Shown: positions 44,231-54,405, numbered from the stretch's first letter. The stretch is 64,000 nucleotides of DNA from JAUUSJ01 sp051880475 (GCA_051880475.1 JBJEOA010000054.1:1-64000); one strand, 5' to 3'. Notes: generated from the sequence alone by a model not told the origin. Made by a program: numbers and translations.

Positions 44231-45127
44231 TTAGTGAAGTGCATCTAAATATTTTTCGTTAACAACATCTTTTAAATACTGACCGTATTGATTATTTTTC
44301 ATAATCTCATAGACAGATAAGACATCTTCTTTTGTAATCCAGCCATTTAAGTATGCAATTTCCTCAAGACAGGCGATTTTTCTATGTTGATGCGTCTCTA
44401 TTGTTCTCACAAAATTTGTGGCATCAACGAGACTTTCATGAGTTCCAGTATCAAGCCAGGTAAATCCCTGTCCTAAAAGCTCCACATGTAAATGATTTTG
44501 TTCTAAATAAATACGGTTTAAATCTGTGATTTCTAGCTCTCCTCTGGCACTTGGTTTTAATTGTTTTGCATATTTTACCACATTATTATCATAAAAATAA
44601 AGTCCTGTGACACAGTAATTACTTTTTGGATGGGTTGGTTTTTCTTCAATCGAGATAGCTTTTCCTTCTTTATTAAATTCAACAATGCCAAAACGTTCTG
44701 GGTCGTCCACATAATATCCAAAGATGGAGGCCTCGTGATTATGCGTGGCTCTATCCACCGCTGCGAGAAGACGTTTTTTTAGACCGTGACCAGAGAAAAT
44801 ATTATCGCCAAGAACCATGGCAACACAGTCATTTCCAATGAACTCTTCTCCTAAAATAAATGCCTGAGCGAGACCGTCTGGACTTGGTTGAACTTTATAA
44901 GATAGATGAATACCAAACTGATTTCCATCACCAAGTAGCATACGAAATCGAGGCAAATCTGTCTCAGTAGAGATGATTAAAATATCTCTAATACCTGCGT
45001 TCATGAGAACGGAGAGTGGATAATAAATCATAGGTTTGTCATAGACAGGTAAAAGTTGTTTGCTTGTTACTCGTGTAAGTGGATAAAGTCTTGTTCCAGA
45101 GCCTCCAGCAAGAATAATTCCTTTCAT
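44231..45127 (-). CDS. rfbA: glucose-1-phosphate thymidylyltransferase
   Basis: A 298-residue RmlA nucleotidyltransferase that makes dTDP-glucose from dTTP and glucose-1-phosphate and commits sugar to rhamnose. MKGIILAGGSGTRLYPLT, KQLLPVYDKPMIYYPL, VLGDNIFSG, EEKPTHPKSN and WLDTGTHESL are present. The ATG at 45127 is right after AAAGGAGGAAG; the open frame from 45151 would put that Shine-Dalgarno inside the gene. First gene of the rhamnose operon. Rhamnose likely goes into wall polysaccharide. Confidence 0.97.
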   Translation of the reverse strand: MKGIILAGGSGTRLYPLTRVTSKQLLPVYDKPMIYYPLSVLMNAGIRDILIISTETDLPRFRMLLGDGNQFGIHLSYKVQPSPDGLAQAFILGEEFIGNDCVAMVLGDNIFSGHGLKKRLLAAVDRATHNHEASIFGYYVDDPERFGIVEFNKEGKAISIEEKPTHPKSNYCVTGLYFYDNNVVKYAKQLKPSARGELEITDLNRIYLEQNHLHVELLGQGFTWLDTGTHESLVDATNFVRTIETHQHRKIACLEEIAYLNGWITKEDVLSVYEIMKNNQYGQYLKDVVNEKYLDALH

Positions 45128-45188
45128 AAAATATCTTCCTCCTTTAATCATAAATTCCTTTAATTTGTTGTCTGACAGGTTTTTTATT

Positions 45189-45219
45189 ATTATAAAAGAT
45201 GACGTAACGTAATGTGCAA
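45189..45219 (-). promoter_or_regulatory. candidate promoter of the rhamnose operon
   Basis: On the minus strand, TTGCAC (45219-45214) and TATAAT (45194-45189) are separated by 19 nt, 2 nt longer than optimal. The spacer holds ACGTTACGT. The -10 lies about 62 nt before the rfbA ATG. Confidence 0.5.
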
Positions 45220-45329
45220 GTGTTTTTTATATTTTTTTATTTTTATATTGCGGATAGCCAAAAAAATAATTATTTTGTATACAAAAACCGTATAAAATCT
45301 AAAAAAAGAATAGAATTTGATAAGAAAGT

Positions 45330-45358
45330 TTGCTTTTGAAAAAAATGTATGCTACAAT
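45330..45358 (+). promoter_or_regulatory. sigma-A promoter of glmS
   Basis: TTGCTT (45330-45335), a 17-nt spacer and TACAAT (45353-45358). It gives a ~170-nt leader with an AGAGA...TCTCT hairpin near 45370-45400 and a GGAAATTTCC palindrome. No glmS ribozyme core was recognised in it. Confidence 0.7.
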
Positions 45359-45535
45359 AGGACAGAATAGAGAGATAGAGAAATTTTATTTCCTCTCTAA
45401 AACTTTACTTGGTCTATTATTAATGGGAAAGATAAAAGGAAATTTCCAAAAAATGAAAAATAGGTTTTCTATTAGGAATTATTTCATGAGCAAAGAGAAA
45501 CAAAAATTTGGGATAAAAAGAAAGGAGATCCAAAT

Positions 45536-47377
45536 ATGTGTGGAATCGTTGGATTTATTGGCTATAAACAGGCAGCACCTATTTTATTGGATGGATTATC
45601 AAAATTAGAGTATCGTGGTTATGATTCAGCGGGAATTGCTGTACATAACGATGAAACATCAGCAGTAGAGATTGTAAAAGAAAAAGGAAGATTAAAAACT
45701 TTAATGGAGATGACAGATAATGGCAACGCAGTGCCAGGTACGTATGGTATTGGTCATACAAGATGGGCGACACACGGCGAGCCATCTAAGATTAATGCGC
45801 ATCCTCATCACAGCGATGATTATTCTATTGTATTAGTTCATAATGGAATTATTGAAAACTATGCAGAGTTAAAGGAAAAACTAAAAAAACATGGATATGA
45901 ATTTTATTCTGAGACTGACACTGAGGTAGTGACAAAACTTGTAGATTATTACTATAAAAAGTATTCTCACGATGTACTTGAGACAATCTCAAAGATTATG
46001 CTTCGTGTAAGAGGTTCCTATGCACTTGGAATTATGTTTGAGGACCGTCCAGATGTTATCTACGCAGTGAGAAAGGATAGTCCATTGATTGTTGGAACAA
46101 GTGAAGATGGAAATTATATTGCATCTGACGTACCAGCAATTCTTCGCTATACACGCAATGTATATTATATTGATAATTTAGAGATTGCTGAGCTTAAAAG
46201 AGACGAAATTCATTTTTATAATATTGATAAAGAAGAAATTGAAAAAGAAATGGTAAGCATTACTTGGGATGCTGAGGCAGCAGAAAAAGGTGGATTTGAG
46301 CATTTTATGATGAAGGAGATTCACGAGCAGCCAAAAGCAGTCAAGGATACTTTGACAAGCTATGTCGTAGATGGCAAGGTTAATTTTGACTCTGTGGGAC
46401 TTACAGAGGAAGAAATTAAGAAATTAGAGCGTATTTATATTGTGGCATGCGGTTCTGCATATCATGTTGGAGCAGTTGCGAAATATATCTTTGAAGATAT
46501 CGCAAAGATTCCTGTAGAATTTGATTTGGGTTCCGAGTTTCGCTATAGAAACCCAATTCTTGTGCCAAATAGTATGGTTGTTATTATTAGCCAGTCTGGA
46601 GAGACAGCAGATAGTTTAGCAGCTCTTCGTGAGGCAAAGGCAAAGGGTGTTAAGACACTTGGTATTGTTAATGTAATAGGAAGTTCTATTGCTAGAGAGG
46701 CCGACAATGTTCTTTATACAATGGCAGGACCTGAGATTGCGGTTGCCACAACAAAGGCTTATAGTACACAGCTTATTGCTTGTGATTTGATGGCAGTTGA
46801 GTTTGGTCGTATTCGTGGCTATGTAGATGATGAGAAATATGCTGGATATTTAAAGGAGCTTCTTGCACTTCCTGATAAGATTCAGTCTATTTTGGATGAT
46901 AAAGAGAGAATTCAGTGGTTTGCAAGTAAATTTAGCAATGCACGTGATATTTTCTTCTTGGGAAGAGGAATTGACTATGGAACGGCTCTTGAGGGAAGTC
47001 TTAAGATGAAAGAAATCAGCTATGTTCATTCTGAGGCTTATGCAGCGGGAGAGCTTAAACATGGTACAATTAGCTTAATTGAGGATGGTATACTTGTTAT
47101 CAGCATTTTGACACAGCAAGAATTATTTGAGAAGATGATTAGCAATATGGTTGAGGTTAAGAGCCGTGGAGCTTATTTAATGGGACTTACAAGTTTTGGA
47201 AATTACAGTATCGAAGATACTGCAGATTTTAGTGTATACGTTCCAAAGACAGATTCTCATTTTACAACAAGCTTGGCTATTATTCCTCTCCAGTTGATGG
47301 GATATTATGTGAGTGTAGCAAAGGGACTTGATGTAGATAAGCCTAGAAATTTGGCTAAGAGTGTAACAGTAGAGTAG
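45536..47377 (+). CDS. glmS: glutamine--fructose-6-phosphate aminotransferase (isomerizing)
   Basis: A 613-residue enzyme making glucosamine-6-phosphate, the first committed step to UDP-GlcNAc and peptidoglycan. N-terminal glutaminase with nucleophile Cys2 (MCGIVGFIG), GIGHTRWATHG and HNGIIENY; two SIS domains with SQSGETADSLAALREAK and LGRGIDYGTALEGSLKMKEISY; C-terminal PRNLAKSVTVE. GAAAGGAG precedes the ATG. It stands alone between its promoter and a strong terminator. Confidence 0.97.
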   Translation: MCGIVGFIGYKQAAPILLDGLSKLEYRGYDSAGIAVHNDETSAVEIVKEKGRLKTLMEMTDNGNAVPGTYGIGHTRWATHGEPSKINAHPHHSDDYSIVLVHNGIIENYAELKEKLKKHGYEFYSETDTEVVTKLVDYYYKKYSHDVLETISKIMLRVRGSYALGIMFEDRPDVIYAVRKDSPLIVGTSEDGNYIASDVPAILRYTRNVYYIDNLEIAELKRDEIHFYNIDKEEIEKEMVSITWDAEAAEKGGFEHFMMKEIHEQPKAVKDTLTSYVVDGKVNFDSVGLTEEEIKKLERIYIVACGSAYHVGAVAKYIFEDIAKIPVEFDLGSEFRYRNPILVPNSMVVIISQSGETADSLAALREAKAKGVKTLGIVNVIGSSIAREADNVLYTMAGPEIAVATTKAYSTQLIACDLMAVEFGRIRGYVDDEKYAGYLKELLALPDKIQSILDDKERIQWFASKFSNARDIFFLGRGIDYGTALEGSLKMKEISYVHSEAYAAGELKHGTISLIEDGILVISILTQQELFEKMISNMVEVKSRGAYLMGLTSFGNYSIEDTADFSVYVPKTDSHFTTSLAIIPLQLMGYYVSVAKGLDVDKPRNLAKSVTVE

Positions 47378-47434
47378 GCGATTTTTTATAATCTTTAATG
47401 GAATTTTTCCACTCTTACGCCATATCAAATAATA

Positions 47435-47475
47435 AATCCCCCTTTATCTTGACATTTAAGATAGAGGGGGTTTTT
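47435..47475 (+). terminator. terminator after glmS
   Basis: ATCCCCCTTTATCTT pairs with AAGATAGAGGGGGTT, followed by a T-run ending at 47475. Confidence 0.9.
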
Positions 47476-47545
47476 CTATATTGAGAAAGTATGACAAATA
47501 AATTTGGAAGAAATGGATATTAGTTTGGAAAAAAGGAGAAGAAAA

Positions 47546-48952
47546 ATGGAAATAATGGGGAAGAAAGGTGGAATTTTCCGAAAATTTATCGGAGACCGCG
47601 CCTTTTATCGAATGGTGTTAATGGTTGCAGTGCCGATTATGATACAAAATGGTATTACTAATTTTGTATCAATGTTAGATAATATTATGATTGGACAAAT
47701 TGGCACGGAACAGATGTCGGGAGTGTCGATTGTAAATCAACTTATTTTTGTATATAATCTCTGCATTTTTGGAGGAGTTTCTGGAGCTGGAATTTTTACT
47801 GCGCAGTATTTCGGTCAAAAAAATCATGAGGGCGTGAGAAATACGATGCGTTTTAAAATATGGATGGCGGCAGGTTTGACTTTAGGGACTATTTTGTTGT
47901 TTTTGTCAAAGGGAGATAGCTTAATTGGATTATATCTACAGGGAGATGGAACAAAGGAGAGTGCTTTCAATACTCTTTTATATGGAAGACAGTATTTATG
48001 GATTATGTTAATTGGACTCCCTGCATTTATGATGGTACAAGTTTATTCTAGTACACTTAGAGAATGTGGAAAAACAGTTCTTCCGATGAAGGCAGGAATT
48101 GTGGCGGTATTTGTAAATTTAGTTTTTAATTATATTTTAATTTATGGAAAATTTGGATTTCCTGTTCTTGGCGTGAGAGGAGCTGCAATTGCTACGAGTT
48201 TATCTAGATATGTGGAGATGATGATTGTTGTCTGGGGAACCCACCATAATGAGGAAAATGAATTTGCAAAAGGATTGTATCGGACAATGAAGATTCCTCT
48301 AAATCTGACAAAGAAAATTATTTTAAAAGGATTCCCGCTTTTAATCAATGAGACTGTATGGGCGGCAGGCATGGCAATTTTGACGCAATGTTATTCTGTG
48401 CGTGGACTAAATATTATCGCAGCTCTTAATATTTCGAATACAATTAATAATGTATTCAATATTGTATTTTTGGCACTCGGAGAATCTGTCGCAATCGTAG
48501 TTGGACAGATTCTTGGAATGGGAGATATGAAAAGGGCGCGAGATACAGATAATAAGATGATTGTTTTTTCTGTCTGTTGCTGTAGTATTATGGCAATGCT
48601 GATGTTTTTGACAGCACCATTTTTTCCAAGAGTTTATAATACAACAGCAGAGGTGAGAAATTTAGCAAAATATTTTATTATGATTACGGCTTTTTTCATG
48701 CCACAAAATGCATTTTTACATGCAACTTATTTTACGCTCCGCTCAGGTGGAAAAACATTTATTACTTTTTTATTTGACAGTGTATATATTATATGTGTAA
48801 GTGTTGTTATTGCTTTTAGTTTGAGTCGATTAACGCAACTTTCCGTATTGGTTATTTATGCGATTGTGCAGCTTGCAGATATTTTTAAATGTATTATTGG
48901 ATTTATTTTAGTGTGGAAAGGTATCTGGATGCAAAATATTGTCGGAGAGTAA
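47546..48952 (+). CDS. MATE family efflux transporter
   Basis: A 468-residue MATE exporter with about 12 hydrophobic segments; LMVAVPIMIQNGITNFVSMLDNIMIGQIGTEQ begins the first MatE domain, with a matching second half (NVFNIVFLALGESVAIVVGQILG). It differs clearly from the exporter at 1037. The ATG at 47546 has AAGGAGA 6-7 nt upstream; upstream in-frame starts (47504) lack one. Substrate unknown. The CotH-like gene begins 60 nt after its stop. Confidence 0.9.
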   Translation: MEIMGKKGGIFRKFIGDRAFYRMVLMVAVPIMIQNGITNFVSMLDNIMIGQIGTEQMSGVSIVNQLIFVYNLCIFGGVSGAGIFTAQYFGQKNHEGVRNTMRFKIWMAAGLTLGTILLFLSKGDSLIGLYLQGDGTKESAFNTLLYGRQYLWIMLIGLPAFMMVQVYSSTLRECGKTVLPMKAGIVAVFVNLVFNYILIYGKFGFPVLGVRGAAIATSLSRYVEMMIVVWGTHHNEENEFAKGLYRTMKIPLNLTKKIILKGFPLLINETVWAAGMAILTQCYSVRGLNIIAALNISNTINNVFNIVFLALGESVAIVVGQILGMGDMKRARDTDNKMIVFSVCCCSIMAMLMFLTAPFFPRVYNTTAEVRNLAKYFIMITAFFMPQNAFLHATYFTLRSGGKTFITFLFDSVYIICVSVVIAFSLSRLTQLSVLVIYAIVQLADIFKCIIGFILVWKGIWMQNIVGE

Positions 48953-49012
48953 GAGGGATAAGTGTAAATGCTTATACTTGTCCGTTTTGATAAGATAAAG
49001 GAGAGAGAAATT

Positions 49013-52000
49013 ATGAAAAAGAGTTGTGTTTTTTCCTGGATTTTAGTTTTAGTGATAACTTTGAGTACGACCTATACAGATATTTGGGCAGCTCAGATTA
49101 CAGAAGATGGGACAGAGATTACTAGGGAGAGTCAAAAGATAGAGGAAACTTTTGATGGAATTAGTCAAGAAGAATCAGAAAATGAAATAGTAATTGCACA
49201 AGAAAATACGGGTAATATTATTCAAGAAGCAGAGGAAAATACGGAGACAGAAATAGCTATAGAAACGACGGAGAAAAATACAGAGACAGAAGTAGCTATA
49301 GAAACGATAGAGGAAGATACAACAGCGGAAGATGCAATAGCGGAAACAACGGTAGAGGAAGATAAGGAAGAAGCTAGCGCAGAGGAGGGCAGTGTAAGTT
49401 TTGTACAGGAATATGCGAAAGTAGGAAGTAATCTAACTGCTAATTATTCTGGAAATCAGACAGAGATAAGCTATATTTGGTATATAGATGGACAAAAAAT
49501 AGACTGTACAGAAAATACATATATTCCCACCCAAAATGATATAGAAAAGATTATTAAGGTAGAAGTATACAAAAATGAGATAAAGCTTGGAGAAGCATCC
49601 ATGTTTTGCAGCAAACTTCCTGTTATTTATATTGACACGGAAAATGCACAGCCAATTGTCTCAAGGGATGATTATATTTCGGCTCATATAAAAATTCAGG
49701 GAAATGATACATATAATCTTGGAAATACTATATTATATGATGGAGCAATAGATATCCGTGGCAGGGGAAATTCCACATGGAAGAGATTTGATAAAAAACC
49801 ATATAAAGTAAAACTAGATAAGAGTACTAACCTATTTGGAATGGGAAAAAATAAGCATTGGGCATTACTTGCAAATTATATTGATGGAAGTCTTATGAGA
49901 AATCAACTTTCTGTCAATATTGGAAAGCAGCTTGGTGTAAATGCGATGGATGCTGTTTGGGTAGATGTTGTTTTAAATGATGTCTGTGTGGGCAATTATC
50001 AGCTTTATGAGCAGGTAAGAGTTTCAAAGGATAGAGTAAATATATTTGACTGGGATGGTGCTGCGGGAGATATCGCAAAGGAGATTACCAAAAAAGAGGG
50101 ACTTTCCGACGAAGATAAAGATGCCTTGACAGATTATATGGAAAAAAATATGCAGTGGATGACTTCACATATAGTTTCGTATAATGGAGTAGACTACAAT
50201 ATTTTAGATTATTATAATGAACTGCCAGAATCGACAAGTGGTGGATATTTGATGGAGCTTACGGAGGAGGCAGATGAAGTTTCTTTGTTTAGTACAACAA
50301 GAGGAGTTCCACTTCAATTTAAAAGTCCAGAATATATTAATACAAATGAAGCAGCATTTCAGTGGATTAAAAATTATGTACAGCAATTGGAAGATGCGAT
50401 GTATAGCGCAGACCATTGTGTGATAGATGGGGAAAAACATATTTCTTATTTAGATTACTGTGACAGTAAGTCTCTTATAGCGTACTGGCTTTCCTGTGAG
50501 ATATTAAAAAATGAGATTGGGTATAAGAGTAATTATTTTTATAAAGCAGATAATATGCCAATTGTATTTGGACCAATCTGGGATTTTGATTTTAGTTCTG
50601 GTTCTGTTGCTCCTTTTGGCTCACAGAGTGTAAAAGGATGGGTATCTATAGGAAGAGCATGGTTTAGTGAATGTATGAAAGATCCTTATTTTGCAGTCAA
50701 AGTAAGAGAGTTATACGACCAAAATGTAGAATATTTAAAAAGTATTGTTAATGATGACGGTTTATTAAAGCAATGGTATGAATATTTGAAGGAGTCAGGA
50801 GATAAGAATTTCTCGATTTGGCATTATTCTAGAACAATAGATGAAGATTATGCCGTACTGAAATCTTGGTTAACGAATAGAATTGACTGGATGGACAAAC
50901 AGTTTAGAAATGATGAAACAGCATTTGCTTCTTTAAACGTGCCTCTTAGTTCAGTATTGAATTTATCATTAGATGGAGAAAATATTTCATCGAATGAAGG
51001 AAGAAACTACTGGGGAGAATATAAAGAAGGACAAATTTATGATTTGTCTATTAAAGTGGTAGAGGGAGATTATTCAAAATTCAATTATTATGTTAACGGA
51101 AGGTATATTGCAGAGGGAGATATTGTTAATAATGAGGCTGTCGTTTCACTTACAGAGGATATGCTTACAGAAGGATTAGACAATAAAAATATTATTTCTG
51201 TCTGGCTAAAGGATGAGAATGGAAATTTAGTTGCGATGCAATGTGTGACACTAACCGTTCTTTCAGGAACAAAAACTTATTATAATGTAACATTTCATGA
51301 CCAATTAGATGATTCAGTTAATGTCTATGCACAGAAGAAATTGGAAGGAGGCAAAATTTTACTTGCTGATACTTCTTTGAATAGTCAGGATGCTTTATTT
51401 GAAGGATGGAGTGATGGAACAAATACATATCCAAAAGATTCCTATTTCAAAGTAAAGGAAGATACACAATTATATGCAGTGTGGGCAGCCTGTGCAGATG
51501 GCGAGTATCATCATACTTGGGAAGAAATAGGTGATATTTATATATGTAAAGATTGTGGAAAGCAAAAAGAGATTCAAAAAGATTATATAGATATTGCATC
51601 TTGTACTTTCAACCAAAGCAAACGATATACGAATGTTTATACAGGATTTCCTGTAGCTCCTGTGATTACATTGCAGTACGGCACAAGAACATTAGTAGAG
51701 GGCGTGGAATATAATATTTCTTTCAAAAATAATATTAATGTTGGCTATGCCACTTATGAGATTACAGGTATTGAAGATGCTGGATTCACGGGGAAGACGG
51801 CATTGTCGTATAAGATTATTGCAAAAGATATCGCAAAAGTTACAGCAAAATATAGTCCTAAAAGTTTTATTTATGATGGAACAGAAAAAATTCTAGAACT
51901 TTCTTTATCTTTTAATAAGATTCCGCTTGAGGAGGGAAAGGATTATACGGTTACTTATCAAAATAATATAGAAATAGGAACTGCCACGGCATATATAACA

Positions 52001-53095
52001 GGTATTGGGAATTTTACAGGTTCAAGAAGTATCACGTATCTTATTCAAGATAAAAGAGATATTTCCAAAGCAACTGTGGCGTCTATTCCAGAAGCTACTT
52101 ATACTGGAAAAAAGATTACTCGAACAATGAAAGTAACCGATGGAAGTGCTACTTTAAAAGAGGGTATCGATTATACAGTAGAGTATAAGAATAATATAAA
52201 TGTTGGAAAAGCAAGAGCTACAATAAAGGGAATTGGTAATTATAAAGGAATAAAAACAGTTGAATTTAATATTGTAGCAAAGTCAGTGAGTGCAAGCGAT
52301 ATAAGTTATACAGCAATTTCGAGTCAGTTTTATACAAGAAAACCAATTATGCCGGCAGTTACGGTAAAATATAAAGATATGGTTTTGAAAGAGGGAGTAG
52401 ATTATAGGCTAAATTATGCTAATAATACAGAGATAGGAAATGCTTCTGTGAAGATTACAGGAATTGGAAATTATCGCTCTGTAAAAACTATAAAATTTAC
52501 TATTTTTCCAAATCAGGTAACAGGTGTAAAAGTAAAAAGTGCAGATTATAATAGTATTTCTATTTCTTGGAGTAAGTATAATGGTGTGACAGGATATCGA
52601 GTATATCGCTCCACGAATGGAAAGGATTTTACTTATCTTAAAACTTTAAAAGGGATTAATAGATTAACTTATACGGATGAAAGCTTGTTGACTGGGAAGA
52701 CATATTATTATAAAGTTCGCGCTTATAAAGATGATGCGAGTGGAAAACGTTATTATGGAAAAATGAGTGCAATCGTATCTGGAAAAACAAAATTATCGAG
52801 AGTAAATCTTGTCTCTGCCATAAACTTGAGGACAAAAGCAGTGACATTGAAGTGGGAGAGAGTAAACAAAGCAAGTGGATATGAGGTTTACCAGACAGAT
52901 AAGAAAGTAAATGGTAAGGCGGAAGGGTATAAGAAAATCGCAACTATTACAAGCAGAAATATATTGACTTATACTAGTTCAAATTTAAAAGTGAAAAAGA
53001 CTTATTATTATAAAGTTCGTGCTTATAAAATAGTGTCTGGCAAAAAGATTTATGCCGATTATTCTAATGTGAAAGGTGTTACAATAAAAAAATAA
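49013..53095 (+). CDS. large secreted CotH-kinase-like protein with repeat and fibronectin type III domains
   Basis: A 1360-residue exported protein. Signal peptide (~1-27, SWILVLVITLSTTYTDIWA), a Glu/Thr acidic repeat segment (~45-125), then a CotH domain: YIDTENAQPIVSRDDY, DIRGRGNSTW, KKPYKVKLDKSTNLFGMGK, NKHWALLANYIDGSLMRN and GPIWDFDFSSGS. CotH proteins are atypical protein kinases known from spore coats and also common on gut bacterial surfaces. After it: one InlB B-like repeat ending LYAVWAA, a CxxC motif (ICKDCGKQ), four ~75-residue beta repeats (each with DYTVxYxNNxxxGxA and ITGIGNY), and two fibronectin III-like domains (YYYKVRAYK). No LPXTG anchor. ATG 49013 has AAAGGAGAGAG upstream. 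Confidence 0.88.
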   Translation: MKKSCVFSWILVLVITLSTTYTDIWAAQITEDGTEITRESQKIEETFDGISQEESENEIVIAQENTGNIIQEAEENTETEIAIETTEKNTETEVAIETIEEDTTAEDAIAETTVEEDKEEASAEEGSVSFVQEYAKVGSNLTANYSGNQTEISYIWYIDGQKIDCTENTYIPTQNDIEKIIKVEVYKNEIKLGEASMFCSKLPVIYIDTENAQPIVSRDDYISAHIKIQGNDTYNLGNTILYDGAIDIRGRGNSTWKRFDKKPYKVKLDKSTNLFGMGKNKHWALLANYIDGSLMRNQLSVNIGKQLGVNAMDAVWVDVVLNDVCVGNYQLYEQVRVSKDRVNIFDWDGAAGDIAKEITKKEGLSDEDKDALTDYMEKNMQWMTSHIVSYNGVDYNILDYYNELPESTSGGYLMELTEEADEVSLFSTTRGVPLQFKSPEYINTNEAAFQWIKNYVQQLEDAMYSADHCVIDGEKHISYLDYCDSKSLIAYWLSCEILKNEIGYKSNYFYKADNMPIVFGPIWDFDFSSGSVAPFGSQSVKGWVSIGRAWFSECMKDPYFAVKVRELYDQNVEYLKSIVNDDGLLKQWYEYLKESGDKNFSIWHYSRTIDEDYAVLKSWLTNRIDWMDKQFRNDETAFASLNVPLSSVLNLSLDGENISSNEGRNYWGEYKEGQIYDLSIKVVEGDYSKFNYYVNGRYIAEGDIVNNEAVVSLTEDMLTEGLDNKNIISVWLKDENGNLVAMQCVTLTVLSGTKTYYNVTFHDQLDDSVNVYAQKKLEGGKILLADTSLNSQDALFEGWSDGTNTYPKDSYFKVKEDTQLYAVWAACADGEYHHTWEEIGDIYICKDCGKQKEIQKDYIDIASCTFNQSKRYTNVYTGFPVAPVITLQYGTRTLVEGVEYNISFKNNINVGYATYEITGIEDAGFTGKTALSYKIIAKDIAKVTAKYSPKSFIYDGTEKILELSLSFNKIPLEEGKDYTVTYQNNIEIGTATAYITGIGNFTGSRSITYLIQDKRDISKATVASIPEATYTGKKITRTMKVTDGSATLKEGIDYTVEYKNNINVGKARATIKGIGNYKGIKTVEFNIVAKSVSASDISYTAISSQFYTRKPIMPAVTVKYKDMVLKEGVDYRLNYANNTEIGNASVKITGIGNYRSVKTIKFTIFPNQVTGVKVKSADYNSISISWSKYNGVTGYRVYRSTNGKDFTYLKTLKGINRLTYTDESLLTGKTYYYKVRAYKDDASGKRYYGKMSAIVSGKTKLSRVNLVSAINLRTKAVTLKWERVNKASGYEVYQTDKKVNGKAEGYKKIATITSRNILTYTSSNLKVKKTYYYKVRAYKIVSGKKIYADYSNVKGVTIKK

Positions 53096-53114
53096 ACTGT
53101 GAGTTAAACTGACA

Positions 53115-53155
53115 AGGGGCTGTCGGAAAATTATTTTCCGATAGCCCTTTTTATT
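53115..53155 (+). terminator. terminator after the CotH-like gene
   Basis: GGGCTGTCGGAAAA pairs with TTTTCCGATAGCCC, followed by TTTTTATTTT. It lies between convergent genes. Confidence 0.9.
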
Positions 53156-53176
53156 TTGACAGGAAAATATTTCTAA

Positions 53177-54370
53177 TTAAGAAATAGTTTTATTTTTGCA
53201 TATAAAAATGCCAGCTTCTTTTGTGATATGAAGTCCATCTTTCACTTTCTTTTTTGTGAAATCATAAAAATCTTTATAGCGGTCTAAAATATACCGATTT
53301 TGGTTTCCATGACAAGATAAAATATAGGAAACTAAGGGTTCAACATCTGGGACAAAAAGGGAGTCTTCGTAAGGATGCCATGTAATATGAGAAAAGCTCG
53401 AAGAGAGAATTTCTCTTCCATTTTCTTTTCCAAATTTTTCGTATAATTTATCTGCCGAGAGAACAATACGGTTGTCAAACTGTTGCACAAGATCTGTGAT
53501 TTCTTTCATATGATTTCTTCCGTAAGTGCTGCATAAAAATATTCCATCTGGCTTTAAAACTCGCTTTGCTTCACTGCAAATTTTTGTTATATCACTACAA
53601 TAAAAAAGCATATGATTGGCGATGACAAGGTCGAAAGATTGAGATGCAAAGGGAATCGTATGAGCATCAAATACATAAAAATGAAACTGAGGATTGTTGA
53701 TGCCGATTGTTCTTTTTGCGTCTCGAATCATTCCCTCGGATAAATCAGAGAGAGTAATATCAATATCTTTTGGAAGGGAAGAAAGATGTTCTTTCCACAG
53801 GCTGCCGTCTCCGCATCCTAGTTCTAAAACACGCAGTCCATTTTTCAGATTGCAATGTTCTAAAATCCAAGGAAACCATCCTTTTTTATTAGAAGAATAA
53901 AGACTGTGAAGGTGAATGCGAGAGGTAATATTAGATGCATTTTGATATTGATTTTTTAAGCTTTTTTCCATATTTGTCAAGTGAATGAGGTGAAGCATCT
54001 GACTCCAGTCAATGCTTTTTTCGGATTGAATGGCTAGGGAAGTATCTAAAATCGCTTTTTCTACAAGCTGCATTTGCTCAATTCGGTCTCTCACAAGTCC
54101 AAGCTGAATATTTAAAGATTCCAATAGAAAATGATAGTCAGTGTCATCAATCGTCAGTTCTTTAATATCATCAAGAGAAAATCCAAGATATTTTAAAAGT
54201 AAAATTTGTTGTAGCCTCGCTAAGTCTTTTTTCGTATAAAATCTTGCCCCTGTTTTTGTTACGAGAGAAGGTTTTAAAATATTTTGTTGGTCGTAATAAC
54301 GAATTGTCCGTACAGTCACATGAGCCATTCGAGCAAATTCTCCAGAGGAATAGTAGCCTTCTTTTTTCAT
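53177..54370 (-). CDS. MerR-family regulator fused to a SAM-dependent methyltransferase
   Basis: A 397-residue two-domain protein. Residues 1-75 are a MerR winged helix (YYSSGEFARMAHVTVRTIRYYDQQNILKPSL, GARFYTKKDLARLQQI), then a helical linker, then a class I methyltransferase (VLELGCGDGSLW at 181-192, DAHTIPFASQSFDLVIANHML, EAKRVLKPDGIFLCSTYG). MerR regulators normally end in a small effector domain; here the methyltransferase takes that place, suggesting that SAM or the methylated molecule is the signal. The target is unknown. The ATG at 54370 overlaps the stop of a 12-codon upstream ORF; a TTG at 54385 is an alternative start. Confidence 0.85.
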   Translation of the reverse strand: MKKEGYYSSGEFARMAHVTVRTIRYYDQQNILKPSLVTKTGARFYTKKDLARLQQILLLKYLGFSLDDIKELTIDDTDYHFLLESLNIQLGLVRDRIEQMQLVEKAILDTSLAIQSEKSIDWSQMLHLIHLTNMEKSLKNQYQNASNITSRIHLHSLYSSNKKGWFPWILEHCNLKNGLRVLELGCGDGSLWKEHLSSLPKDIDITLSDLSEGMIRDAKRTIGINNPQFHFYVFDAHTIPFASQSFDLVIANHMLFYCSDITKICSEAKRVLKPDGIFLCSTYGRNHMKEITDLVQQFDNRIVLSADKLYEKFGKENGREILSSSFSHITWHPYEDSLFVPDVEPLVSYILSCHGNQNRYILDRYKDFYDFTKKKVKDGLHITKEAGIFICKNKTIS

Positions 54371-54405
54371 AAATGATTGGCCCAAACACTCGCGATCTTA
54401 GGCAT
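54367..54405 (-). CDS. possible 12-residue leader peptide coupled to the MerR-methyltransferase gene
   Basis: ATG at 54405 opens MPKIASVWANHL and stops with TGA overlapping the ATG of the regulator (ATGA). AAAGGAGG (54420-54427) is upstream but with a 14-nt gap, longer than usual. The overlap would allow translational coupling. It may be accidental. Confidence 0.3.
   Translation of the reverse strand: MPKIASVWANHL

Noticed and set aside
45330..45608. 92-residue frame overlapping the glmS start
   Set aside because: It begins in the glmS -35 box and overlaps the well-supported glmS start in another frame.
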